From Amphiura filiformis (taxonomy: Eukaryota; Echinodermata; Ophiuroidea; Amphilepidida; Amphiuridae): a stretch of 64,000 bases of DNA. The position numbers and the translations under genes are program-made. The stretch covers positions 248,001-312,000 of the forward strand of contig NW_027305508.1 of NCBI RefSeq assembly GCF_039555335.1, read 5' to 3'. Below the pieces are notes generated by a model. It searched no databases and had not been told where the DNA came from. It saw nothing but the letters and a program-made list of their open reading frames with translations. This document shows, in pieces, positions 21,852 to 34,581 of the stretch (the stretch's first letter is position 1; every line of letters begins with the position of its first letter).

Positions 21852-23272
21852 GGAGCATGCCCGTGGACATGTATGTACGTCATCCACCAGTATAGCTCCT
21901 GCGCCCCTCCGCAGAACATCCGGTAGTGGATGTTCTGCGCTCGGGGCCGCAGAGAATCCACTGTCGGAGTTGCTGCGCTCGGAAGTCAAATAATAGATTT
22001 TAGTATTATAATAACGGTGGATCATTGCTGCGCTCGAGCGCAGAACATCCACTATCGGAGTTGATCGCCGGGCGCAGTCCCTTATATGTAACGGTGGATC
22101 ATTGCTGCGCGCTGGCGCAGAACATCCACTGTCGGATAACTGCGCTCGGAGTAAAATAATACATTTTTTGTATTATAATAGCGGTGGATCATTTCTGCGC
22201 TCGAGGCGCCAGAACATCCACTGTCGGAGTTGATCGCCGGGCGCAGTCCCTATATGTAACGGTGGATCATTGCTGCGCTCGGCGCAGAACATCCACTGTC
22301 GGAGTAACTAACTGCGCTCGGAGTAAAATAATAGATTTTACGTATTATAATAGCGGTGGATCATTTCTGCGCTCGGGCGCAGAACATCCACTGTCGGAGT
22401 TCATGCGCCCGGCGCAGTCCCTTATATGTAATTTCAATAAGAAAATGTATTATTTTGCTTTCAATTTGGAGTTATAATAGGCCTAATACTAGTTATTATA
22501 CGCATGTATATTTATTAATATAGGCCTAATAAGAAAATGTATTATTTTGCTTCTGAGCGCATCAACTCCGACAGTGGATGTTCTGCGCCCGAGCGCAGCA
22601 ATGATACACCGTTATTATAATACGAAAATCTATTATTTTACTTCCGAGCGCAACAACTCCGACAGTGGATTCTCTGCGCCCGAGCGCAGCAATGATCCAC
22701 CGTTACATATAAGGGACTGCGCCAGCGCCTTAACTCCGACAGTGGATGTTCTGCGCCGAGCGCAGAAATGATCCACCGTCATTATAATACGAAAATCTAT
22801 TATTATACCTCCGAGCGCAGTAGCTCCGACAGTGGATGTTCTGCGCCCGAGCGCAGCAATGATCCACCGTTACATATAAGGGACTGCGCCCGGGCGCAGC
22901 TAACTCCGACAGTGGATGTTCTGCGCCCGGCGCAGAAATGATCCACCGTTATTATAATACTGAAATCTATTATTTTACTTCGGCGCAGCAAATCCGACAG
23001 TGGATGTTCTGCGCCCGGCGCAGCAATGATCCACCGTTACATATAAGGGACTGCGCCCGGCGTAGCAACTCCAACAGTGGATGTTCTGCGCCCGGCGCAG
23101 CAATGATCCACCGTTATTATAATCTGAAAATCTATTATTTTACTTCGGCGCAGCAACTCCGACAGTGGATTCTCTGCGCCCCCGAGCGCAGAACATCCAC
23201 TACCGGAAGTTCTGCGGAGGGGCGCAGGAGCTCCACTGGTGGATGACGTACATAACTCCCGTGGAGCATGCC
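21852..23272. mobile_element. Foldback with inverted tandem-repeat arms (copy B)
   Basis: Same plan and end sequences as 18444-19834. The arms contain the same GCGCAGAACATCCACTGTCG units, but the number and order of complete units differ, which indicates unit gain and loss since the 3-kb duplication. Confidence 0.8.
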
Positions 23273-23772
23273 AGCTTGATCTTGTAACTGAAATCACGGT
23301 GTGCATTTTCTTTTGGGTCCTTTTACAGGAGGTGGGTCGATCAACAACATCATCGCACTTTATCTTTACCAAAAATTCGTGGTATCAGTGGACATTCTAT
23401 ATTTTTCTCATTAACCATGCATGTTAACCTTGTGAAATATTAGGGCTCCATTGGAAAGATGTTTCATTCAGATTTTCTAAGCCAAAATGTGTAAAATGGT
23501 TAATTAACAGCTTGATTGGTTTTTATTCGTGTTTTATATGGGCTTTGAAGCTCATATTTTGGGCTCTCATATCAAAAGGGATCGACATGCTGACAACTCA
23601 ATATTATGTGTATCCCCGGGATGGTGAATTCTCTTTTAATGATCAAAATCGATTGCCTCTCCCCCCTTTTTTTGCTGTGCAAAATAATCTTTACTCCATC
23701 CCCTCGTTTTGAGGTGCCAACAAATCTCCCCCCCCCCCCGCAAGATTTTGGGGAACCCAAATTTAAAACCCG

Positions 23773-23939
23773 GGGACGCACCATTAGATATTATCGGGGG
23801 GCTAGGTAGTTTTTGAAAAAAAATTGGCCTCACTGATGAGTGAAAAAAAAATTTGCCTCCCAAAGGCAGCAAAAAAAAAAATTTCTGCCTGACCCAAACT
23901 CCCTAGCCCCCCCCCCGATAATATCTAATGGTGCGTCCC
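23773..23939. mobile_element. Nested MITE, GGGACGCACC ends (copy B)
   Basis: Same palindrome as at 20339-20502, carried along in repeat unit B; it differs mainly in the lengths of G and C runs. Confidence 0.8.
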
Positions 23940-25398
23940 TTAATTGTCTATAATGTGTGTGATTATCCCCCTCTTTCGACCTGCCAAACTGCCCCCCCCC
24001 TTGGCCTGCCGAAAAATCTCACCCCCCCCACCCCTATAATTCATCACCCTGGGGTACACATAATTATTGCACCACCCCCAAGTGTTGAGGTCAAGGTCTT
24101 CCCCAGTCTCACGGCTTTTTGGGGCCTTCTCACTGAAAGACCCTTCGTTGTCTCTAGGCTCTCACCGAAAGACCCCTAGTTTAAAACTGCATGCTGTCCG
24201 CACTCCGCTCCGCACATCCACATCACTTCCAAAGTCGTCGAGTGCCCCCCCCCCCCAAAAAAAATGTTGCCAAAGATATTTCACAATAACATTTTAACAA
24301 CACTGACATGAACGGTTTAAATGGTATAGTGTACAGACTGTAACAACAAAATGTACCGGTATAGCATAATTTAGTACATACTTTTAAAGTATGATGTTTT
24401 GCATAGACTCTTCAATCGAGTTTGGTGATATATAATGAAATATACGTGTTCGTAACTTTAAAAATATTTGTCAACTTGTGAATCAAATGTGAATTATGAA
24501 ATATATTGCATTATATCCTAACAATTTTGATTGACCTTTTGCGTGGTTCGCAAATAATTTGAAGAATTTTTGCATTGTTTTAGAAAATATTCCACACAGT
24601 TATGTATCACCACGTGGTCATTTTAATTCCAGGGCTTATACCACTAAATCAGACTTCTGCCTAAGTTTATCAGTCATGTAGTGCCATCTTTACATACAAA
24701 ATGTGACAAATTGATACAATATTAGCAATTTTAGTGTTCAAAGCCATGTTTGAATAGAATTTGTAAATGTGAATGCCACACAGGTTTAAATAAAACAGGA
24801 ATTTTTGGGCAATATTTACGGCTATCTGCGCATGAATATACAAGGCCAAAATGTAGTTAGCAGTCGGAGTTTTATGTATCGCTAGTTTTCTCAACAAGTA
24901 GACGAGCAATGTTCATAATATTGAGCCATTCATGCTTTGTTATGAAAAATATTCTTCTCTAAGATGATACAGAATTTATAATTCGAAACTGTAAAGAAAA
25001 AAATCTTCTTTTGCATAAAAAAAAGTTATGGAACTTGCGTGGCAAAATCAATGACGACGATTTTAGTGGTGTGCGGTGCTTTCCAATATCATGAATATAG
25101 ACAGCTTGTCATTCTCGCAATGAATAATGTCCGCCGCTTTATATCGCTCAGCTAGGCGAAGTAGTGTATATTTATTCGATGTGAGAATCTGTGCATCACT
25201 GTCAGATAGTTGGTGTGGTTGAATCATTCCTCGTAGCCAGGTAAGTCTTTGCAAATTAGTTATAAGATACGACGTGTCAGTGTTTACTACACACGATACA
25301 CCCCAATACATACATCCACCATGGCCATGCATCGCATGTACACAGTACATAGACATGTCAATAAGCCCAATCGCCATTGTGACTTCCGGTTTTTGAGA

Positions 25399-25624
25399 GC
25401 ACTTTTAGGACACTTTGACCTCTGACATATCGGGGAAATTTCTCTAATTATTATTTATTTATCTATTATTGTAAAAATGTTATCATTAAAAATATTTAAA
25501 TAATTAATCTATACAACAAATATATTTTTGATTTGTTTTTATTCTAGTAAAACTTTTTAAAATTATTTTGTATGCACAAAACCAATATTTCTGATAGGTC
25601 AAAGGACAAAGTGTCCTAAAAATG
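25399..25624. mobile_element. MITE with TTTTTAGGACAC ends
   Basis: GCACTTTTAGGACACTTTGA...CCTCTGACATATC at the left pairs with GATAGGTCAAAGGACAAAGT...GTCCTAAAAATGC at the right; AT-rich interior of about 160 bp. Confidence 0.7.
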
Positions 25625-25920
25625 CAAAAACTGTCCCACAATGCATTGCAAACTTCTAATGCCGATTTGGCTTATTGTCATAGATAGATACATTGTACAT
25701 GTACATTCAGGTATGTGAGTTTCGGCTTTTAATATACTGCAGCTCCATACGTTTGATGTATGTATCAGCTAGAAATTTCAACAGCAATAGCTTTCAAAGT
25801 TAAAACACTGCTTGAAGTTGAACAGCTGTACACGTGACGATCCAACCGCGATTCAAATTAGGTCCTATCACATAAATTTCAAACTACAACACGAACGAAC
25901 AACCCTTGTCTTGGATACAA

Positions 25921-26245
25921 TAATTAAAGCCATATTATAACGTCTCTGTAAAAATAGATTAGTAGATCCTGCACACCATGTACGTAGGCCTACTGTGCAT
26001 ACGTGTTACTAGACAAATATTTCCATCGTAAAATGCGGTTCCATCGTTTTATTCAAAATCTCGGATTTTGACAAAACTACAGCACCTAAAGTCTTGATTT
26101 TTGCAGAGTATCTTTATTGACTAAAGTACATTTTTATACAATCGTAAAATTACGTACATTTATACAATCGCAGAATAAAAAAAAAAAAAAAAAATTGAGG
26201 GCGTTCTCAGCAAATGTTATGATAATATGGCTTTAAGTCTTAATT
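25921..26245. mobile_element. MITE with AAAGCCATATTAT ends
   Basis: TAATTAAAGCCATATTATAA at the left and GATAATATGGCTTTAAGTCT...TAATTA at the right are inverted, enclosing 280 bp that includes a poly(A) run and no ORF. Confidence 0.65.
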
Positions 26246-26651
26246 ATAGTACTAAACTAATCACGAGTGCGATGGCATGGCCATGGTTGGATTCACTGCG
26301 TGATGCGCACTCATGGGCTTAACACGCTGCGGGTGTACATGAAGCTTCACATCACATTGGATGCTAGTTCCATCTAGATCACTTGCCCACTTCTCAGTCA
26401 TTCTTTTCGGACGGTTGGCCTGGCGTTACTTGTGATAGATCGCTTCTTCCATTGCTCGTGAAGTTTACATGTAGTCAAGAATTTGCTCACCGATAGCTTC
26501 ACATTCTAGGCTAGAGACCATTGCATTCAAAATTTAGTAGGATTCGCTGAAGCATGACACCGTATAAATCAAAGCAATGGAAGTTCAGAATTAAACACAT
26601 ACAGCCGATAACCACAGGCGATTGCATCAAAAATGTTCCTAAAATTACAAT

Positions 26652-26690
26652 AAACTAGCGGGATACCAGCGCTTCGGCTGGTCCCCGCTA
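26652..26690. repeat. CTAGCGGG hairpin of a dispersed repeat
   Basis: CTAGCGGG..ACCAGC-GCTTCG-GCTGGT..CCCGCTAG folds into a strong hairpin. The words ACTAGCGGGAGACCCGCGC near 62802 belong to a similar motif, so this appears to be the end of a dispersed repeat family. Confidence 0.55.
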
Positions 26691-27451
26691 GATGAGTAAA
26701 TGGGAGCGATCACTAAAACAGGAGGAATTACTGAAAAGGTAGAATCATTGAAAAGTAAATGTTATTTTTCTAAACCTGTCCCTTCTTGCATTTCCATTTT
26801 CTTTTCAGTTTATTCTGCACGGGCCTAGTTTGTTTCCATTAAAACAAAATGCTATTTAGCTTTTGATTTTCCGTTTCCATGTTATTTATCTATCTAGGCC
26901 TAACCCCATACCCATTATTTTCTAAATCTATCCTTTCTTACACGTTTTCCTTTATAGCTTCATTTTTATCAGCTGCTTAGCTTGTGATTTCCCGTTTCCT
27001 TTAGTTGTTATTTATTTTTCTTATTTTTCGTGATTAGTTTCTAATTTTAACTTCTTTTATCCCTTAATTTTCCTGATTAGTTTCTTTCTTTCCCTCTTTA
27101 GTTTGCTCCCGTTTCATTTAGTTACTGTAATCATAACCTGTATAATAGGCCTACCCGTAGGCCTACCTTTTTTGTCTTCTTCTTTTTTTTCTATTCATTT
27201 AGCTCCTTTCTTTCTCTTCAGTTTCTTTTGCATAGGTCTATTTTGTTCCCATGCTGCTTAGCTCGTGATTTCCGTTTCCATGTTATTCATTTATTGAGCC
27301 CGTTCCCATGCATTATTTTATAAATCTACCATTTCTTACATTTCTCCTTTTAGTTTTGGCTTTTTTTCTACATTTTGTTCCCATTTTTCATATTTCCTGC
27401 TTAGCTTGTGATTTCCCATTTGAATTTTATCTATTTAATAGTTTTTTTTAC

Positions 27452-27562
<111 letters not shown>

Positions 27563-28428
27563 TTTTTTTTATTTTTATTTTTTCTTTCTTTCATTTTTAG
27601 CTTCCTTCTTTCCTCTCGTATCCTCACGATTTTTATCATCTTGCCAGTACCATGCATATAATCCACAACCCGACCCATCCATAGGCCTACCTTTTCAGTT
27701 TTGTCTTCCTTTCTTTTCTTTTCTATTTCTCTGGCACGGAAAGTTGGTCTGTTCATATTATGCACCCCGTACGTGTGCGTCACATTGCTCAGTACGCCCG
27801 ACGTACTAACGCCAACCCCTGCTGCCAGTTAGTTACGGTGCACGCTACCACTGAGTTTTGACAACAAAAATCCTGGGAAAAACCCGGTTTTAACCATATT
27901 TTCACTGATTTTGAGGCCAATTCTTGGTCTTGACCGTTTTCAACCAAATAAAGTGCAATGCGTTCCCCGTATATTCCTCAATCTCCCGTATGAATGTGGC
28001 TGTAAAACTAAACGACGATTCATTATAGGCCTAGAATAAATAATAAAATTCACGCCGACGTAGACTTAATCTCTTGGCTGCCAACTTCGGTGCAGTGGCG
28101 GAAAATGGGGTGCGTGGGGGCTTAAAAGCTCGTAAGATCATTCTTAAAGTACGCGATGTTGTGCATCTAGATAGCCTGAATCATTTCTTGGCCACCTCGC
28201 AGTTGGCAGAAAACAGGGCAATGTTGCTCTGCGTATGGTTTTTTAATGGAAATATTATTACGCGGTTCACACTGTCCTTATTACCCACAATGCCACTGCA
28301 TGCGATTTTGCATAGCAACACAACAGTTTTTTATGTTATTCTCTTAGTTACCATCAATTTTTGCCAAAATGAACCTCAGATGGTTTAATGGCAATATGTA
28401 CCCGATCAATGTATGCGAATAAATCAGA
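27563..28428. other. No gene seen
   Basis: A 104-codon plus-strand ORF at 28074-28388 (MAANFGAVAENGVRGGLKAR...) has no recognised domain, splice context or repeat match, and I do not call it a gene. Confidence 0.45.
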
Positions 28429-28500
28429 GCTGAAAGTGAAATCATCTCTGAGTCTATTCAAGCACACAAGATTTAGCAACTTCCTTTTATTTATATAGAT
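28429..28500 (+). repeat. Dispersed repeat, copy of 62819-62888
   Basis: GCTGAAAGTGAAATCATCTC followed by TGAGTCTATTC...AAGATTTAGC(A/G)ACTTCC...TTTTATTTATATAGAT is shared with the copy near the window end with only a few changes, so it belongs to a moderately recent interspersed family. Confidence 0.8.
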
Positions 28501-28621
28501 AACCTTCGATGCAAAAAATTGCACCGCTGTCTGACCAACAAAACATGGCACAGCACTCTAGTACCGGTAACTATCGTGTGCAAATTTGAAGCTGGAGTTC
28601 TCGAATATAAACCCATTGGTT

Positions 28622-28930
28622 GCTTTTGCCAAGATTTGGCTGTTCCATCTCGGCTCCTGTCTTACAAAAGGGGACACTTGAATTGCTATTGCAATTAGTG
28701 GGTGAAATCACAAAACATGCCACTGCATTGTCCGAAAGTGCATGGGTGCAATAGATCTAAACAGCCCGACCGAGAGAATGTCTGTCAAAGGGGACACCCT
28801 TGTGAAATCCCTATTGGTTTGTGCAGGACCTCTTAGTTCAAGACAATTTCCCCCATAGTGCAACGGTATGTGTCCCCTTCGTGTCTGAGGGGGTGAGCCA
28901 AATGGAATTCAGCCAAATCTCAGCAAAAGC
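28622..28930. mobile_element. MITE with GCTTTTGC ends
   Basis: GCTTTTGCCAAGATTTGGCT...GTTCCAT at the left and ATGGAATTCAGCCAAATCTC...AGCAAAAGC at the right are inverted copies of about 28 bp. The interior has two AAAGGGGACAC words, and no ORF. Confidence 0.75.
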
Positions 28931-30089
28931 GATCTATCACAAGTGATGTCATGCCAACCGACAACCGTACATTTCATGATTTAAGTTATGAACTTATGAT
29001 ATTAAATCAACGCTGATCTACCCAAAAAAAAAAATGGCAAAGGACTCTAGCATGGAATTCATATAGTCTACATGTGCAAATTTGACGCTAGAGTTAATCT
29101 CAAAGTAACTTCTTCAGGTCACAAAGGATGCAAAAATGCATACCGTACACTACTTGATCTCATTATTGACCCAGAACTGGCAGCGTGCAAAAGCACATAC
29201 ATATACTGTAGTATGTACTGTTAAATTTTGTTTACGGTTTACATACCCGTTACTTTTCCAAAAGTATGTGGTTTTGCATACATGCATGTTTGCAAAAGTA
29301 GAGACCTACATACTTTTGCAAAATAAGTTTCCCTATGTAGTCAGTCTCCTGTAGCCATAAATGCAATTTGTACATACATGTACCGGGTATACATGCAAAA
29401 ATACATACTTTCATAGCAGTGACAAAACAGAAAATAAAATGAAATGAAATTAATTTTACGCAAAATGGAAATATAATACCAGACTCAAGAGTCAAGAATA
29501 TTTTCGTCAACAGCAATTTTGGGGTGGCCTGGGCTCACATATAGATGTGAGATAAATTTACGTGTCAAATGCCCATTTTATAGCAATAATTGGCGGTTTA
29601 AATGTAAATGACTGATTTCCAATATTCTAATTCTGTAAGCATATGGCCGAATATGATTATTTTTGGTTGATTTTGTGCAATTTATGGACTATAAATTTGA
29701 TGTTAACTAAGTCCTGTAACATTTTATGTGAAAATTAATCGAGAAAAAAACAATTTTTGTTAATAACAATATAAACCTGTAAATAAACAAACTGAAATAG
29801 AAGCGGCATACCTGATCCACTGAAAAGGCATGCTGTGCGGACTGACTACATTGTTAGCACAATAGCTTGGCGTGTACCTTCTATACAATGTTACGTAAAT
29901 AATTCAATAGATGTTCCATCTGTCTCACTTCCCTGGTTCCTGGGACACATATCGCGCACCATCATACATTGAAACATTCTTAATTTACAAACTACATATT
30001 ATATCAAAATTATACATTTTCTTGAAGAAAGAAGTTTACTCTTTCCAAAAAAGGGGCAAGTCTTAAGCAGTCCAAGCATTATATCATGC
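28931..30089. other. No gene; short palindromic ACATACTTTTGCAAAA repeats
   Basis: Around 29250-29410 the words TATGTGGTTTTGCATACATG and ACATACTTTTGCAAAATAAG recur, the same vocabulary as the array at 40600-42470. The rest is anonymous AT-rich sequence. Confidence 0.5.
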
Positions 30090-30471
30090 GCAGTATTTTA
30101 TGGGGGGCTTTGAGCGCTTAGCCCCGGGTCAAAGTAGGGGCGGCAAAAACGAAGGGCGGCGGAAGAAGAAGAAGGCGGCAAAAACAGGGGCGGCAAAAAC
30201 GAATTGGGCGGCAAAACGAATTAGTAAATAAAAAAGGGCGAATAAAATTGACAAAGCTTAAAAAATTTTGAAAAATGGTTGCTTTTAGGGCGCTAGAGCC
30301 GAAAATCCTTTTTTTCTTTTTTTTTTTTTTTTTTTTTTTTGCTCTTCACTTTTTCAAACGACCGTGAAAAAAAAAAAAATTGGGTCAACCTTTTCGGGCT
30401 GTTAAAGAAGGGGCGGCAAAATTGTTTCTTCTTCAGCCCCCCGGGGTTGGGGCGGCCACGGTACGCCACTG
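30090..30471 (-). mobile_element. hAT-like element fragment with CAGTGGCGTACCG end
   Basis: Read on the minus strand, it starts at 30471 with CAGTGGCGTACCGTGGCCGC, a typical hAT terminus, followed by CCCCGG-rich sequence and GGCGGCAAAA repeats. No matching opposite end was found near 30060, so it is probably truncated or rearranged. A long T run lies at 30308-30340. Confidence 0.5.
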
Positions 30472-32236
30472 TATATCCTGTATTTTCCACTTATTTTGAC
30501 TGAAAATTTTGTAATAAGTCATTCCGTGTACATCATAACAGTTCATCAACTAGTGGCAACCTTTTCAAAGTATATATTTAGGTGGGCCATTGCACTGATA
30601 AGGTTGGGTTTTTATATGTGCTGTGGTTTAGATGTTACATGTTTTTGAGGCGGTGCTTCTTGTTGACATCATTTTCATGCATACAAGGATTTGCACAGAC
30701 TAGCCCCTACTGACATGCCATATTTGGACAGACTGGACATTTTCCTTTCAGAAAATATACACATTTACTATGATAGGGTCTATATTCAGTAAATTAGGAG
30801 TGTTTCAATGCAATATGATGCGCGATCATTGAAATTTACTGCACAAAGGAACACCACTTCATTACACACGACCATTTCCATTTTCATATAAAAATGCAAT
30901 ACAAAGTTAAGAGAGGAAGATCAGTACTGCATGCAAAACCACATGGTTTTGCAAAAAAATTACATACTTTTTTGAAAGTATGTGGTTTTGCATATATGCA
31001 AATGCAAATACATTTGTAAATAAGGACATAAATATTCATAATGATATGCAAATAACATGGCACAAAACTATACTGCACGTCAGGCCACCATTACAATACC
31101 AAGAGTGGAATAATGAAAATGTAGGTAAAATTTGCAAATAAGCTCATTTATATTCATAAATATGCGATAGCGCGCGGACAGAGGGACGGACGGACGGACA
31201 CGCCATAATTAGTATTGTTATGAGAAGTTCTTCTTCAACCTATATTTTTTCTTTTCCAGATTTTGCATGTTGAAAGTAGTCGGAGCTGAATATGTGAAAC
31301 GAGATTTAATACAACAAGAGTGCTGTAACAGTTGCAAAAATACTTTCCTGTTCTCTCTGCTGAACCCTACAAGAGCTGCAATCAGATAATGTTGTACATT
31401 TTACAGGTGCTTGAGTCAGGTAAGGTGTATCATGTAGCTCTATGAGCAGGGCTGCAAGTGGCCATATATTTCCTATATTTTTAAGATTTCTCTATTTCCT
31501 TAGAAAGTTTTTAACAGCCCTATAATCCCTATATTTTCATATAATTAGAATATTTTTAGCTGAAGGTCTAAAACGTAAATGCCTCCCTGGACCCCCCCCC
31601 CCCCCACCTGTCAGGCTTATTTGTATACATTTCTATAATTACAGGTTGCATTTTTGCCCTGCAATTTCAGTTAACTCTCTAACTTCTTGGGGCTTTAGCC
31701 ATGAACCTACACTAGCCCTTTTCACAGTTCATATTGAGTTTTTGCATATAAAATAGAGATAATCAGTGTGATGTTGTATGCCGCTATCTTGTGGGTGCAC
31801 GCTGCGATACTCGTTCGATCTATATGTGAACAGCTAAACGCACCATCGATGCGTGGCAAGCTGCGACCTGCGCGTAGTGTCTAACACATGAACACACAGA
31901 TCATTTGTATCCACAAGATGGCGAAATTGGCTGACAGCCCCTATTAATCCCAAGATCGTTAAAACTATTTCTTGCAACAATACAAATAATTTGAGACTAG
32001 TTTCATCAAAATCAGAGCAAGTTCCATTTTAGCCCCCATCGGAGGAAAAATTGGACCTATGACGTCCCAATTTTGCCCATAACTCCATAACCGTACATCA
32101 TAGATTGGTCAAAGTATACCTTATCTGAAGTAGTATTACCAGAGAGTCACGATGGTGTGAGTTTTGAACAGGTCTGCGTAATTTTGAACTTTACCCTTTA
32201 CCCTGTTCTTCCCCGGAAGTAAATAACTGCCCAATA
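30472..32236. other. No gene; TATGTGGTTTTGCAT words and a GGAC tract
   Basis: ACATACTTTTTTGAAAGTAT...GTGGTTTTGCATAT at about 30960 is another stray unit of the 40600 array family. GACGGACGGACGGACAC lies near 31186. Poly(C) occurs at 31591-31604. No exon recognised. Confidence 0.5.
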
Positions 32237-32847
32237 TACGAGGGGGTATCCAAAAGTTTTTGACATCACCCAGAAGGAAAAGAGCTATATTGATGAACTT
32301 TTGTCAGTGTAATCACTGGTCCTTATGTACATTATGGTCCAAAAATGGTCTCCTAAGTATGTTTACTTTCTTTACAAGTGACCCTAGATGGGCAGTAGAC
32401 GCATAACCTGCAAGATGGTGAAAATTGAGGCACACAGCGTGATTAAGTTCCTGCATTTGGAGGGTTAGGCCTACAATGCTCAGAAAATCTATGATGAAAT
32501 GAAAGCTATCTACGGTGATGATTGCCCATCATATGGCACTGTTGCTTTTTGAAAAGGAATTTCCAAACTGGCCACATGTCCCTCACAGATGAGCCAAGAA
32601 GTGGGCGTCAATCATTTACGGATGATGCGGCCACGGTGAAGAAACTCAAGAAAGTGGAGGATCTTATCATGAAAAGGTTATGCGCCTACTGCCCATCATA
32701 GCGCCACCTGTAAAATATTAAACATACCTAGGAGACCATTTTTGGACCATAATGTACGTAAGGACCAGTGATTACACTGACAAAATTTCATCAATATAGC
32801 TCTTTTCCATCTGAGTGATGTCAAAAACTTTTGGATACCCCCTCGTA
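32237..32847 (+). mobile_element. Internally deleted mariner with ~120-bp inverted ends
   Basis: Starts TACGAGGGGGTATCCAAAAG and ends CTTTTGGATACCCCCTCGTA with flanking TA. The inverted ends extend about 120 bp (through CACTGGTCCTTATGTACATT and ATGGTCCAAAAATGGTCTCC). The middle holds only the first part of a transposase. Confidence 0.9.
32416..32686 (+). pseudogene. Mariner transposase N-terminal fragment
   Basis: Encodes KIEAHSVIKFLHLEG, then NAQKIYDEMKAIYGDDCPSY and, in another frame, RNFQTGHMSLTDEPRSGRQS...KKVEDLIMK. This is the first helix-turn-helix pair and the EPRSGRQS linker of mariner transposases (about residues 5-90 of roughly 340). It has an in-frame TAG, a TGA where Trp is expected, and a frameshift. 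The catalytic D,D,D region has been deleted. Confidence 0.85.
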
Positions 32848-33926
32848 CTAGTACCCTTTACTAAATGTTTGTTTAGTTATTTTTAACTTTTTAGGGCGAA
32901 CTGGCCCTACCATATGGGCCATCCTGCCCCGCTCCCTAAATTTGTTTGTCTGCTTTACTCGGTTAGTATTGTAAGGCTTGCAGTCCTGAGATTGGGTTTG
33001 TATGTAGCCAAGACACATGGCTCTCATATGGGTCAGTCAGGTCCCTTCTAACCTTAAAATTGACATATAGATACTAGTCGGAAAAAGGGCAAAGACTCCT
33101 CGGTCTCCCCTATTGCACTGTTTGAAGTTGCTTTGTCTATATATAAATCTTATTCCACTTAGCAATTCTGGAAACAATATTATCCAGATACACAACACAA
33201 ATATTCTTACGCATGTCATTTTAAGTGTCCATGTGCCATTTTCAAATTAATGTAATACAAAAGCAACCTGGTCCCAAATGCTTTTGAACTATGTTTATTC
33301 AAACAAAAGAAAGGAATTCCACTATTGCTGGAGTGTGGCTAACAGTACGAGTAGATCAGGACATTAAATTAAGTTCCATTAATTATAGAATTTACTGTTC
33401 CAAAATGCTAATAACACATTCATGAGTATCCACAGTCAATTGTACAAATGTATGTATTTCTTATTATCTTCTCTTTCTCTGACTCTTTTTATCCATAGAA
33501 TCATTTGATGCCCTCATTGATGCTACAAGGGAACAAGTGACAACAGCGACACAGTCATTCATGTTTAGCAGCGGGGAAATTTTCTCAATTGTCAACATCC
33601 ACAGATGTGTATAAAAATGAATGATACAAGCTGCATAAATATGATGAACAAATATATACACTTTATCTATTTAAAAATGCAAGGCTTTTAAGACCAGCAC
33701 ATTTACATGGATTTGTTTCGAAGGAAATGTCAGTGACTGGTCATTTCATATTACCAGTGTTAGCACAACTCATTGTAAAGCTGACAGCATGGCTAAAAAT
33801 TCAAGTCAAATCCCTACCTTATTAGAATGAGAAGCATGTTATTAAAACATATGGAAACTATATTTAGCAAATAATGTAAACTATAATTATATTGTGAATG
33901 ATTAGATTTTGTGAATGATTAGCCAA
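32848..33926. other. No gene seen
   Basis: Anonymous AT-rich sequence. Minus-strand ORFs of 60-65 codons here show no domain or splice context. Confidence 0.45.
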
Positions 33927-34488
33927 GTCAAGTCCAGTCAAGTCAAGTAATACTTTATTGTACTATTCAGCAAATTACTTCAGATGTGTCCTTCTGCTCT
34001 TTCTGATTATCACGTAAAAGAACTACAATCTTAGAAAAATTGTTTGAACACTTTTAAGGCCTTATTGGAAATGGTCCCCCTTCTACCCCCTTACAATATT
34101 AGCATGCCCAATATGCGCATCTTCACCATATCTTCTCCCAACATTGTTTGGTGGGGAAAGGGGAGGGAGTATGCCTAAGATAAACATTGAGACAACACTA
34201 CTATAATCCTTAGTTTCCAGTGGATATAGTGTGCACACTATACTAAGAAGAACATGGGAATTACAGTGGGTGTTCGAACACATTTTTTTCCGGGATTGTA
34301 GGTCACACATTGCTACGCAGTTTGACTAGCGAATGAAGTGCCAATGTGATTCTAGAGTTCAGTCTTTTGATCAAGTATTCTACATGTGTATGCCAATTGA
34401 GTTTGTCAACAATCATAGTGCCAAGATATTTATATGAGGACACATGCTCCACTTTACTTAGCCCTACTATAGGGCGTTTTAAACACAC
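33927..34488 (-). mobile_element. 3' end of a non-LTR retrotransposon
   Basis: On the minus strand it begins in the reverse transcriptase C-terminal region: VEHVSSYKYLGTMIVDKLNW then HTHVEYLIKRLNSRITLALH, matching the conserved YLG...D.L.W..H...... block after the polymerase core. It then runs through a non-coding tail ending in AATAAAGTATTACTTGACTT and ACTTG repeats, a common LINE 3' terminus. It is 5'-truncated at a palindrome (34490). Confidence 0.75.
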
Positions 34489-34489
34489 A

Positions 34490-34581
34490 ATATATCCGAG
34501 AACTGCTAAAACCCACTATAACCGCTCCACCCGATTTCTGGGGAATAGCAGTCACAGGGTTTAGCAGTTCTCTGGATATAG
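34490..34581. repeat. 92-bp palindrome
   Basis: TATATCCGAGAACTGCTAAA pairs with TTTAGCAGTTCTCTGGATAT, with a short loop. It abuts the 5' truncation point of the LINE fragment and may be part of a different MITE. Confidence 0.6.

Larger units (their letters stand above)
21323..24359. repeat. 3-kb direct repeat unit B
   Basis: Second copy of the unit at 17915-20916, starting GTATGTAAAATG and ending ATGTACCGG, then unique sequence TATAGCATAATTTAG. Differences from copy A include small changes in the foldback arm units, a length change in A/C runs, and TTTACCAAAAATTCGTGGTATC in place of an A/T-rich stretch near 23368. Confidence 0.9.
24360..27451. other. Gene-poor stretch with small inverted-repeat elements
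   Basis: No supported gene. A 104-codon minus-strand ORF (25063-25377, MAIGLIDMSMYCVHAMHGHG...) has no recognised domain and is listed as chance. MITE-like pairs are annotated separately at 25399, 25921 and 26652. From about 26760 the strand is very T-rich, leading into the TTTA tract. Confidence 0.5.

Noticed and set aside
17915..24359. LTR retrotransposon made of the two 3-kb direct repeats
   Set aside because: No TG...CA ends, primer-binding site, polypurine tract or gag/pol; the interval between is only about 400 bp and occurs independently elsewhere.
25063..25377. 104-codon minus-strand ORF
   Set aside because: No recognised domain, no splice or start context beyond an ATG, and no repeat conservation; expected by chance in a window of this size.
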